Below, piece by piece: positions 35,718 through 44,057 of a stretch of DNA of 64,000 nucleotides. Each line of letters begins with the position of its first letter. Position 1 is the stretch's first letter. Under the pieces are notes generated by a model. That model ran no database searches. It saw only the letters and a list, made by a program, of their open reading frames with translations, and had not been told where the DNA came from. Source of the stretch: Bin55 sp965205965 (lineage in GTDB: Bacteria; Pseudomonadota; Gammaproteobacteria; Pseudomonadales; Azotimanducaceae); the NCBI GenBank assembly GCA_965205965.1, contig CBDBHT010000006.1:558001-622000 (forward strand). The letters are read 5' to 3'. Both the position numbers and the translations under genes were made by a program.

Positions 35718-37886
35718 TCAAAGCTCAAGCTCAACCCGCAAAAACTCAATACCGTTCAAATCAGTTACTACCAACTCCACCGGCCGAGAGACAGGAACCG
35801 CAATCCGCACGCCCCAACCAAAACCGGTTCCGTGAACAACCTCCATGGGCGAGAAGGACTGCGAAGAAATCTCCATGCCGTTGACGTCGAAAAGCGTCAC
35901 GATATGGCTGTGTACTGCTAGCGAATCGATCGGGAGCGGGTTCTGATCACTGTAGACCGCTCTGCGAAACGACCACTGTCCCTGGTCGTCCACGTGACCC
36001 GTCAGTGCCAGTCCCTGAGCCCTTTTGCCCGTCCTGGTTAAATGTGCGTAATCACTCGTATTGCTGGCTAGCACCTTTGGCGGTTGTTGTGCGGCTAGGC
36101 TTGCCAATTGCCCCAAGTATCGTCCAGCTTTCTTAAAACTGTAGTCGGATGTGAATCTAGGGCGGCAGTAGGACTGCAGATCGTAGAAGGTTTCCTTGGG
36201 TCCGATAAACCGATCTTGGAAAGAACTCCATACACGACGGGGACCGAGACGAGCGTTCTTGTACGGGTAGTTCGGGTCAACGCGCCCCGGGCCGCCGCAC
36301 GGAGAATGTTGAAGTGAGTAGTTGTGTCCCATTTCGTGGGCGAAGGTATTAGCGTCTTCCTGGAGTGGCGAAGAATTTTGAAACAGATCCAAGCTCATCC
36401 CTACCTTTCCAGAAAGGTAGGCGATACCGGCTGGGTCACCACGTCTATAAATGAAGACCCCGTGGTAGTACTCGTCTGCTTCCGCGTTCTCCATCCAATG
36501 ATCTTGAAGTGAACTCAAGGCATTAAAGGCGTTCCATGCCGTACCGGAGTCGTGATTAATAACCCCTTCAACCGTCATTTCTACATTACTTACCGGCATG
36601 AAATTCATGATTGAATGCATATAAAGATTAAGAGCTTGTGTATCTATGTTTGGTATACCCTTGTTATTTTCCAAGCGGAAAAGTCGAATACGCATCAAAG
36701 GGGTATCAAAGAACGAAAGATCACTCATAGCAAGAACGTGTTCCCTAGCGGGACCGTCATCCGAACCGTCTACGTCAATGTCCGCTCGGAAGGTGTTCCC
36801 CGGTGCGAATAAAGGCCCAGGCATGGGAAACATAAACTCCGTTTCGTAGTTCCCGGAAGCACTCTCGTCCGGGTCGGACGCAGACAGGATCTCGAGTTCT
36901 ACCGGATGGGCCGTACTTGATCCGTCCACGATACTGAATACCGGCTCACCCATATAGTCGGTCCCATGTTCCACCCGCACCGTCCCCACGCCGTCGCGGC
37001 CAGGTACCAAATTGGTGAACGTTCTCGTCGTGAACGTACCCTCCTCCTCCGAATCGTCTGCTTCGTATACTTCCCGCATCGCCATCGGGCCTTGATAAAG
37101 CTCGACTCGTCGCACCGCACCGCTGCCGCCTTGGCAATCTAGGCTCCAGACGGCGTCCAACAGGCCGTCGCCCGCCGTAATTCGTAATTCAACGTCCTGA
37201 TCACGCGGTGCCGGACATGCGGCGTCCAAATTTATCACTACCGTACTATCGAGCTCTACCGATCCCGATGCCGGATCAACCGTCACAACATGGTCGTTGC
37301 TGGAAACGATGGTGATGTCATAGTTCACGGCTGGCTGCCCACTCCACGTCGAAGCGATACTCCACTGCATCTCGCTCTGTGCGTTTAATCGCGGATGCCC
37401 GGCGGAGTCAGGGACCGGCTCGCTCAGTGCCACCGTAATCGGAGGTGCCTGACAACGCAAGGACGCGGAAAGGCTCGCATCACTCCCGAAGTTCCCGCTG
37501 ATCGTGATCGTTCCCGCAACGTCTCCCGGAACCGAGCATTCCAAGGTGAACTGAATGGTCGCTTCCCCCCCGGGTACGATCTCCCCGCTCGTCGCGCTTG
37601 CGGCTGCCACCCAGAAGGCGGGGCCCGTTAGCGAAAAGGTCAGCAGTTCATCGCCGATGTTGCGCAGCGCAATCTCAGTGCCGACCGGTGCCGAACCGAG
37701 AACGTAGGTGGTCTGAATCGCTTCCGTCGAGAGTTCCAGCTGCGGGTCGGAGGATTTGTCACCTCCGCATGCCGCTAGAAACAACGATCCGACAAGTCCC
37801 AGCACAAGCCGCCACCCAAAGCATTTGTTTCTTACAAAACGGCGGGGTACTACGCCACTGAACGGGACATAACCAGATGTTTTCAT
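35718..37886 (-). CDS. metzincin (M66/StcE-like) zinc protease lipoprotein, copy 2
   Basis: 722 residues, inverted relative to copy 1. The N-terminal ~430 residues, including the LFLAACG lipobox, and the C-terminal ~95 are almost identical to copy 1. The catalytic section (about 430-620) differs at many positions: NIDTQALNLYMHSIMNF for ELESLDPFMNPIMNY, and LFQNSSPLQEDANTF for YKYQNGNLLDDYHIF. The zinc site HEMGHNYSLQH and CGGPGRVDPNYPY are intact, but the Met-turn reads FYDLQSYC, with Gln in place of Met. The short sequence around the start (GAGGCTTGATATG) is shared with copy 1. It is presumably exported and membrane-anchored. It may be active with altered specificity or impaired. Confidence 0.85.
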   Translation of the reverse strand: MKTSGYVPFSGVVPRRFVRNKCFGWRLVLGLVGSLFLAACGGDKSSDPQLELSTEAIQTTYVLGSAPVGTEIALRNIGDELLTFSLTGPAFWVAAASATSGEIVPGGEATIQFTLECSVPGDVAGTITISGNFGSDASLSASLRCQAPPITVALSEPVPDSAGHPRLNAQSEMQWSIASTWSGQPAVNYDITIVSSNDHVVTVDPASGSVELDSTVVINLDAACPAPRDQDVELRITAGDGLLDAVWSLDCQGGSGAVRRVELYQGPMAMREVYEADDSEEEGTFTTRTFTNLVPGRDGVGTVRVEHGTDYMGEPVFSIVDGSSTAHPVELEILSASDPDESASGNYETEFMFPMPGPLFAPGNTFRADIDVDGSDDGPAREHVLAMSDLSFFDTPLMRIRLFRLENNKGIPNIDTQALNLYMHSIMNFMPVSNVEMTVEGVINHDSGTAWNAFNALSSLQDHWMENAEADEYYHGVFIYRRGDPAGIAYLSGKVGMSLDLFQNSSPLQEDANTFAHEMGHNYSLQHSPCGGPGRVDPNYPYKNARLGPRRVWSSFQDRFIGPKETFYDLQSYCRPRFTSDYSFKKAGRYLGQLASLAAQQPPKVLASNTSDYAHLTRTGKRAQGLALTGHVDDQGQWSFRRAVYSDQNPLPIDSLAVHSHIVTLFDVNGMEISSQSFSPMEVVHGTGFGWGVRIAVPVSRPVELVVTDLNGIEFLRVELEL

Positions 37887-38148
37887 ATCAAGCCTCTAGT
37901 CAAACCATGAAGGAGATTTTTTGAGCAACGATATCAATTTTTAATTGAGACGTTAAAGTCGACGATATATTACGCTAAGTGATCGATTTTATTGAGAGCA
38001 AATTCCCCCAAGGCACGATACATGCCCCGTATGAGGAAATTTCAGAGGATTATACAGAAATTTCCCGTGAAGGGACGTTGCGTCCCGTGCGGTCCACGCG
38101 GACGCGTGCGCTCCCGCCGTCCGTTTGAAGGTTGTCTGGCAGGCGGTC
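37887..38148. other. upstream region of protease copy 2
   Basis: AT-rich for the first 120 bp and presumably promoter-bearing. Near 38075-38115 it contains a stretch (CGTCCCGTGCGGTCCACGCG) matching 26805-26845 upstream of copy 1 in inverted orientation, so the duplicated block extends into IS sequence. Confidence 0.45.
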
Positions 38149-38633
38149 TTAGCGCGTGTTCAGGAAGTATCGAAGGCTGGTGTGATGAAATGCGACGGCT
38201 GCTCGGTGAACAGATACAGTTCGCGCCAGCCGGGGAACGGCATGCGGTGACAGGACGCCCGATCGGCAAAGCGATCCAGCTGCTGCTTGAGGCGGTTCTC
38301 CATGTCCCCGCGCATCGATACATCCAACTGCAGCAGCGAGGCGTGCTTCTCCAGAAACACCGCTAGCCCCGACATCAGACACGCTCCAATGGCAAACTTC
38401 CGACCGGCAACCGGATCGACTACCGCACGAACCGCTTGAAGCAGACCGGGCTTGCTCACCTCCTTGCGCAACTTCAATGCACCCATCCTTGGATACCTCG
38501 TTGGTCTTGTAAACCCTATACGAACCTATCATCGATCCTCGGACGACAGGCCCATGCGCCCATTAAATTGCGAAAGCCCATCCACAAAGTCCAGACCAAT
38601 AGCGGAGTTTAGACTATTATGAGGAATTGCTGT
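38149..38633 (-). pseudogene. chimeric IS fragment: IS-A N-terminus joined to IS1380
   Basis: From 38486 the minus strand reads MGALKLRKEVSKPGLLQAVRAVVDPVAGRKFAIGACLMSGLAVFLEKHASLLQLDVSMRGD (IS-A), then passes in frame into MENRLKQQLDRFADRASCHR (IS1380 C-terminal box), then unrelated residues. The IS-A terminus GAGGAATTGCTG is at 38622-38633. It is a recombination product and is not expected to be functional. Confidence 0.6.
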
Positions 38634-38800
38634 ATATATTGGGAGTCGGAGGGCCAGTCGTGCACCAATTGGCGGATTGTCGCTTTTCCAGCGGACTTCC
38701 AGACCAAGTGCCTCTAAATAATTGACATTATGATGTGAGAACCGCGTATTTCTCGGTAATCAAGGGATTATCGGCGATTTGCAGGATAGCGACGGCTAAA

Positions 38801-39238
38801 TCAAGTCTGCCCGCGAATATAATGTTCAAGGTGATCAATTTTTTCAGCCTGATCGTCAATGATCTCAGTGAACAGATCGCGAAGCGAAAGAATATCTACG
38901 ACGACGTCGCCGTCGACTACTACTAGGTGTCGAATATGATTCGACTTCATGAGTTGTATGCATTCATCGATTCGGTTGGACTCCGTAACACTGACCACAT
39001 CTCGCGTCATAATTTCTGAAACGCGGGTGCCCTTGGATGATCTACCTTTCAAAATCACTTTACGAGCATAATCTCGTTCGGAAATGATTCCGACTAGCTT
39101 CTTTTCTTGAATAACAGGCAATGCGCCTATATGGTGCTCGGACATTATTTTGATGGCTTTGTAGACGGTAGAGATAGGTGCTACGGACCACATACCATCT
39201 TGTTTTTTATGGTGCAGAACATCGTGGACGGTTTTCAT
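38801..39238 (-). CDS. tandem CBS-domain protein
   Basis: 145 residues consisting of two CBS domains. CBS1 is at about 8-62 (TVYKAIKIMSEHHIGALPVIQEKKLVGIISERDYARKVI) and CBS2 at about 75-130 (MTRDVVSVTESNRIDECIQLMKSNHIRHLVVVDGDVVVDILSLRDL). The ERDYARKVILKGRSSKGTRVSEIMT linker is typical of the stand-alone bacterial CBS-pair proteins that bind adenine nucleotides. It is cytoplasmic. The regulated partner is unknown and no neighbour is co-directional within 750 bp. A GGAG lies upstream of the ATG. Confidence 0.88.
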   Translation of the reverse strand: MKTVHDVLHHKKQDGMWSVAPISTVYKAIKIMSEHHIGALPVIQEKKLVGIISERDYARKVILKGRSSKGTRVSEIMTRDVVSVTESNRIDECIQLMKSNHIRHLVVVDGDVVVDILSLRDLFTEIIDDQAEKIDHLEHYIRGQT

Positions 39239-39768
39239 CGCCTTTTATCTCCGCTCCGACTTGATCGATTGGCCCAAGTATAAAGTGTATTTTGCGTTAT
39301 TTAGCTAAGCAGCACGCTGCATTTGACCAGTTTCCGGTGCCTGCCACACGTGTGGCGAATTGGGTGACCGATCGAATCGTTTGGCATAGCAGCTATAGGA
39401 TACAGGCCTACGTCGTATGATTTGCGTAATGGGCTGACACTCTTGTCCGTTGACAAACTCCACAAATGGTTATCGAAGGGCGAATGCTGGGACGCGTCAG
39501 CTTCACGAATTATTTGGTAACGACTCCGGCCTGAAGAGATGAATTATGGAATCGTAGGTGCGAATAAACCACCGATCAGTTAAAGAGAGCCACTCGTTTC
39601 TTGGAATCGCAGATATATAAGGGAAACACGAGGAATATCTTTGAAAGTAACTTTGGGGTTTATCGTCGATCGGAATTTTCTTAGTTGTGAGCGTCTTTAG
39701 CGTCGGCAACCCCGTCAATTTAAGTATCTTTAAGGTTTGGGCTACGGTAATGAACGGATTAGATGAAA
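39239..39768. other. intergenic region
   Basis: No supported gene or IS match. TATACT with an AT-rich upstream stretch near 39275 could serve the CBS gene. The rest is unassigned. Confidence 0.4.
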
Positions 39769-39887
39769 ATTTAGGAACCTCTATTATTGCTATTTTGACG
39801 AATCATGCCCTATATAAGTATTCGATCTTTTAATAAATATCTCTTTCAGATCATAACAAGTCTGCAGGTTAATAGAGGTATTCATTT
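39769..39887. repeat. M1 element, subfamily II, full length, inverted
   Basis: AATTTAGGAACCTCTATTAT to TTAATAGAGGTATTCATTTG. It carries the ATCTCTTTCAGATCATAACA half of subfamily II. It lies about 130 bp after the ahcY stop. Confidence 0.7.
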
Positions 39888-40019
39888 GATTGCGGTCACG
39901 CTATGGCATGCTACTGCTAGTTGTGTCGAGCGCAGTATTCCCGCTGTGCGATCAGTAGTCGGCCAACAACGGCCCTGAATAGTATGAGCGTGGTTATGGT
40001 TTTTAATTGATCAGTAGAA

Positions 40020-41381
40020 TTAGTACTTGTAGTTGTCAGGCTTGAACGGCCCGTCTCGGTCGACGTTTATATACTTCGCTTGATCATCAGTGAGTTGTGT
40101 CACCACACCTCCAAAACCTTCAACCATCAGTTGTGCGACTTCTTCATCAAATTTTTTCGGTAGTACTTCCACGGACACCGGTGCGCGTTGATTTGGTAGT
40201 TGCTCAGCCCATTTTTGTTCGAACAAATACATCTGAGCTAGTACTTGGTTAGCGAACGATCCGTCCATGATGCGAGATGGGTGCCCCATCGCGTTGCCAA
40301 GGTTTACTAAGCGGCCTTCCGATAGAAGAATGACGTAGTCGTTACTGTCATCGCTACGGAAGACCTGATGAACTTGATCCTTGACTAATTCCCATCGCCA
40401 ATGTTTTCGCATGTATGCCGTGTCGATTTCGTTGTCGAAGTGACCGATATTGCAAACGACGGCACCTCGTTTGATTGTTTGAAGCATGGCGGAATCACAT
40501 ACATTAATATTCCCGGTGCAGGTAACGACGAGATCGGTACTTCTCATGATCTGAGTGTTGATGTCATTTACGGAACCCATGTTCTTGCCGTCGCGATAGG
40601 GTGATACCATTTCAAACCCATCCATGCATGCTTGCATGGCGCATATGGGATCGATTTCCACCACGCGAACAATCATTCCTTCTTGCCTTAAGCTGGCCGA
40701 CGATCCCTTTCCGACGTCTCCGTAACCGATAACAAGTGCCTTTTTACCGGCAAGCAACATGTCGGTTCCACGTTTGATGGCGTCGTTTAGACTATGGCGA
40801 CAGCCGTACCGGTTATCGTTTTTAGACTTCGTGATGGAAGCATTTACATCAATTGCCGGGACTTTTAGCTTCCCTTGCTTGAGCATGTTATGGAGGCGAT
40901 GGACACCAGTCGTGGTCTCTTCACTAATTCCGTTGATTCGTTCGAGCATGTGCGGGTATTGTTCGTGCACCATCAGCGTCAAATCTCCACCGTCGTCAAG
41001 CAGAATGTTTACATCCCAAGGTTCGTGGTTGACAAGAAGAGTCTGTTCAATGCACCAGTTGTATTCTTCTTCGGTCTCGCCTTTCCACGCGAACACGGGA
41101 ACACCTTCAGCGGCAAGTGCGGCTGCAGCATGATCCTGCGTGGAGAAGATATTGCATGAGGACCAACGAACTTCCGCTCCGAGTGTGCGAAGCGTGCGAA
41201 TTAACACAGCAGTTTGCACGGTCATATGGATGCATCCGACAATATAAGCACCGGCGAGCGGTTGCTGATCTGCATACTTGCGACGGAGCGACATTAACGC
41301 CGGCATTTCTTGCTCGGCAAGCGCGATTTCGCGGTTGCCGAAGTCGGCGAGCGTAATATCAGCTACGCGGTAGTCTTTCAT
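40020..41381 (-). CDS. ahcY: adenosylhomocysteinase
   Basis: 453 residues. Hydrolyses S-adenosylhomocysteine to adenosine and homocysteine in the methyl cycle. Visible are the N-terminal AGAYIVGCIHMTVQTAVLIRTLRTLGAEVRWSSCNIFSTQDHAAAAL block, DDGGDLT, the catalytic-domain SITKSKNDNRYGCRHSLNDAIKRGTDMLLAGK, and the NAD-binding GYGDVGKGSSASLRQEG. CNIGHFDNEID and the C-terminal dimer tail ending DRDGPFKPDNYKY are also present. The 40-residue insertion typical of proteobacterial enzymes is present. AGGA lies six bases before the ATG. The leader was examined for an SAH riboswitch and none was convincing. Confidence 0.97.
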   Translation of the reverse strand: MKDYRVADITLADFGNREIALAEQEMPALMSLRRKYADQQPLAGAYIVGCIHMTVQTAVLIRTLRTLGAEVRWSSCNIFSTQDHAAAALAAEGVPVFAWKGETEEEYNWCIEQTLLVNHEPWDVNILLDDGGDLTLMVHEQYPHMLERINGISEETTTGVHRLHNMLKQGKLKVPAIDVNASITKSKNDNRYGCRHSLNDAIKRGTDMLLAGKKALVIGYGDVGKGSSASLRQEGMIVRVVEIDPICAMQACMDGFEMVSPYRDGKNMGSVNDINTQIMRSTDLVVTCTGNINVCDSAMLQTIKRGAVVCNIGHFDNEIDTAYMRKHWRWELVKDQVHQVFRSDDSNDYVILLSEGRLVNLGNAMGHPSRIMDGSFANQVLAQMYLFEQKWAEQLPNQRAPVSVEVLPKKFDEEVAQLMVEGFGGVVTQLTDDQAKYINVDRDGPFKPDNYKY

Positions 41382-41628
41382 ATGCGTTCCTACTTGGATG
41401 TCATCTCGGTTCAGTGAGGTCAGTGTTGGGGCGCAAGCACCCAGATATTGTTGGTAATTGATCGTAGCTTAACGTATGGTGGCGTCGTTCAGATACAACA
41501 ACGCTACGGTGCCATTCCCAATCGTGTCTTGGGACGCAACGGTTGAAGAGATTTTGCAAAATACCAGTTCCCAAATTTTGTACGGAATTGATTGGCATTT
41601 TCCGACGACTACCGTTGCGCAATGTACA

Positions 41629-41747
41629 AGCTGGACACCTCTATTTACTCGAAGCAAGCGGAGGTGGACAATTTTTTCATCATTAAAAATCATACATTTA
41701 TATCGGGCATGATTCGTCAAAACAGCAATAAACAGAGGTTCCCAGCC
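41629..41747. repeat. M1 element immediately upstream of a cytochrome gene
   Basis: AGCTGGACACCTCTATTTAC to ATAAACAGAGGTTCCCAGCC. It ends 36 bp before the cytochrome start codon, so that gene's leader, and possibly its promoter, now comes from the repeat. Confidence 0.75.
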
Positions 41748-41783
41748 TACCCGTTTGGTGAATTAGGTGAATTATACGGTTTG

Positions 41784-42161
41784 ATGCATTTCATTTTTTT
41801 CGTCGCTCAAACCCGGTGGTTGTTTCGGTTCATCGTAGTCATGTTTGCTTTGCTACCGCTTGGGTGTGGGGAACGAACGAACTCCGAACCGAAAGAGCAT
41901 CCTGGCAAGACGATCTACTTGAGGTATTGTCAAAGTTGCCATCAAGGTGGTGTTGCAGGCTCACCCACGTTCGGGGACAAGGAAGCGTGGCCCCCCCGCC
42001 TTACAAAAGGCAGAGACGAATTATTGAAACGAACCAGGGAGGGCATTCCACCGGGCATGCCGGCTAAAGGCTTATGCATGAGTTGTTCGGAACGGGAGCT
42101 TAGGGATGCGGTGGACTATATGATTCAAGCAGTAGAGCCGGACGACGAATCCTCCAAATAG
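41784..42161 (+). CDS. c5-type cytochrome c
   Basis: 125 residues from ATG 41784; the longer open frame upstream only reads through the M1 repeat. A hydrophobic export segment (WLFRFIVVMFALLPLGC) ends in a possible lipobox Cys. A class I heme domain follows with CQSCH, the Met ligand in PPGMPAKG, and the c5-type C-terminus CMSCSERELRDAVDYMI, whose two Cys usually form a disulfide. It should carry electrons in the periplasm or on the outer face of the membrane. The partner oxidase or reductase is unknown. Confidence 0.8.
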   Translation: MHFIFFVAQTRWLFRFIVVMFALLPLGCGERTNSEPKEHPGKTIYLRYCQSCHQGGVAGSPTFGDKEAWPPRLTKGRDELLKRTREGIPPGMPAKGLCMSCSERELRDAVDYMIQAVEPDDESSK

Positions 42162-42289
42162 TTGTACGTACAAATCATCAACAAAAAGCACTACGAAAAT
42201 AGAAAACAATCAAGCGTGTGTCTTACGCGTGAAGGGTTCTGAGTTGGCATGATTGATGCTCTATTGGATTTAATAGGTACCTACGGCCT

Positions 42290-42509
42290 TATGCGGGTTG
42301 CCGTGAGCGCAGTAACCAATCCCTTTCCAGCGTCTGATCTTCCACCAACGCCGGGCAGCCGCGGCATGATTCCGTCCGCACGGCCACCAAACCGCTCACG
42401 GAACACCCCATAACACCCTTTTCCACTCCAAAAGATCTTAATCTGGCTGAAAAAACGCACACCCGTCGCAAATCTCTCCATAATTCCCTATTTTTAGAGG
42501 TATCCAGCT
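42290..42509 (-). repeat. M1-ended repeat of unknown type, copy 2
   Basis: Inverted copy of 16993-17190, ending TAGAGGTATCCAGCT. It contains a frame starting MERFATGVRFF that has no recognisable family. It adjoins an IS630 fragment that begins exactly at its end. Confidence 0.5.
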
Positions 42510-42690
42510 GGCTGAACATGGCCGAAATGGAGATCAGTGCGATGGTCGGCCCATGCCTGAACCGTCGTCTGCCCGACCGCGAAACCCTACGCCGTGAAGT
42601 CGATGCTTGGCAGGAGCGAAGGAACCGCGGAGCCGTACGAGTAGGGCTGGCGATTCACGACCGCCGCCGCGCGGATCAAACTGAAATCAC
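42510..42690 (+). pseudogene. IS630-family transposase, C-terminal fragment
   Basis: Encodes SWLNMAEMEISAMVGPCLNRRLPDRETLRREVDAWQERRNRGAV, the Glu-containing C-terminal part of an IS630 transposase. The upstream portion is replaced by the M1-ended repeat. Confidence 0.65.
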
Positions 42691-42758
42691 TTTACCCTTC
42701 AATACAAAAGTGTTAGCCTGCCAGCTTACTTCGTACGATCCTTCCTTATCCGGAAGAT

Positions 42759-44057
42759 TCATATTAGATCCGAAAGTGACGTTGCGATCCCAAGAAATGA
42801 TAGGAACCCTACCACGTCGGTAATAGTAGAAAGAATGATTGATGAAGCCATTGCAGGGTCCTGGCCAAACCGAGCTAAGAAAGACGGGACAAGTGTGCCT
42901 GCAACACCGGCCATAGCGACCGCGAAAATCATTGATGCAAAAATTATTATCGACAACCCTAAGGACTGACTCCAGAAATAGATAGCTACCCCGCAGGCGA
43001 TAGCAATCGCTACGCCATTGGCAATCCCGACGAGCAGTTCTTTCCATGCAACTTGGCGCCACTGACGGATGCTGATTTCGCGGAGTGCCAACCCTCGAAT
43101 CATGACAGCCATCGCCTGGGCTCCGGCATTGCCGCTCTGACCCGCTACCAAAGGCAAAAGTACCGCGAGCGCGGTAAATGTGGCTATTAAATTCTCAAAT
43201 ACAGCGACCATTGCACAGGCAAGAAATGCAGTCACAAGATTTGCATACAGCCACGGCAGTCGCAATCGAACGGCATCCATAGGCCTAGACAAAACCCGCT
43301 CTTCTACACTTCCGCCCACCATGCGTTGTAAATCTGCTGCAGCATCGTCTTCCACGACATTGATGAGAACGTCATGGCGAACGATACCTAGAAGTTTTCC
43401 AGCATCGTCGGTTACGGGCAGTGTGTCGTCTCGGCATTCTTCAAGTATCTCCGCAATAGCATCTCGTGACGTGGCTGCATGTGCAGAAAATTCAATTGGA
43501 CGAATGAGCTTCGATAGAGAATAATTTTCGTCGGCGAGTGCAAGGTCCTGCATTTCAACGCGCCCCTCTACGACGCCGTTATCGTTCACGACAAAAACAG
43601 ACCTTTCGCGCGTCCTTGACTTTGTACGGATTTGATGAAGCGCGTCGCGCACGTTCATATCGGCGCGGATAGTGCAGACGGCAGAATCCATAAGGAACAC
43701 TGCAGCATCGTCCGAAAATGTCAGCAAACGAATCAATTCGAGTTTAATATCTCTAGGAAGCTGCTCTAGTATCTGGGTGCGAAAATCCACCTTAAAGGCA
43801 AGCAAAATTTTTAATGCGAGTCGCGGAGGAAGCTGCGTGAGCAGATCAAGTTGAATGGAGCGGTTGAGATTTTCGAAGAGATAGATAGCGCGCGACGGCG
43901 ATAATCGATCGAGAATTAACGATATTGATTGTGTAGGAAGCCCTGATGTTTCCGTTATCAATTCGTCATCATCGCAGGCTTCTATGATGCGTGTGGCTTC
44001 AGCTGGATATAAATCTACATAGGCTTGTCGTATGGCAGTTTCGGGAGACGATATCAT
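42759..44057 (-). CDS. mgtE: MgtE-type magnesium transporter, channel subunit
   Basis: 432 residues. A short MgtE_N-like helical region (about 1-110: DRLSPSRAIYLFENL, LPPRLALKILLAFK) is followed by a CBS pair (about 112-240: VFVVNDNGVVEGRVEMQDL, LPVTDDAGKLLGIVRHDVL). The plug helix, with GGSVEERVLSRPMDAVRLRLPWL, and five transmembrane helices come next. The pore signature PLVAGQSGNAGAQAMAVMIRGLAL is present, as is the last-helix motif DPAMASSIILSTITDVVGFLSFLGIA. Mg2+ uptake in the inner membrane, gated by cytoplasmic Mg2+, is expected. It overlaps the upstream regulatory-domain gene by 4 bp. Confidence 0.93.
   Translation of the reverse strand: MISSPETAIRQAYVDLYPAEATRIIEACDDDELITETSGLPTQSISLILDRLSPSRAIYLFENLNRSIQLDLLTQLPPRLALKILLAFKVDFRTQILEQLPRDIKLELIRLLTFSDDAAVFLMDSAVCTIRADMNVRDALHQIRTKSRTRERSVFVVNDNGVVEGRVEMQDLALADENYSLSKLIRPIEFSAHAATSRDAIAEILEECRDDTLPVTDDAGKLLGIVRHDVLINVVEDDAAADLQRMVGGSVEERVLSRPMDAVRLRLPWLYANLVTAFLACAMVAVFENLIATFTALAVLLPLVAGQSGNAGAQAMAVMIRGLALREISIRQWRQVAWKELLVGIANGVAIAIACGVAIYFWSQSLGLSIIIFASMIFAVAMAGVAGTLVPSFLARFGQDPAMASSIILSTITDVVGFLSFLGIATSLSDLI

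Noticed and set aside
27045..37886. assembly duplication of a single protease gene
   Set aside because: The two copies differ at many amino acids in the catalytic part, in flanking DNA and in downstream hairpins, so they are distinct loci.
39503..39718. 71-codon minus-strand ORF
   Set aside because: No ribosome site, no recognisable family, and composition like the surrounding non-coding sequence.
41382..41480. possible SAH riboswitch in the ahcY leader
   Set aside because: A GGGTGC-TTGC-GCCCC stem is present, but the conserved core and pseudoknot strands of the SAH riboswitch could not be matched.
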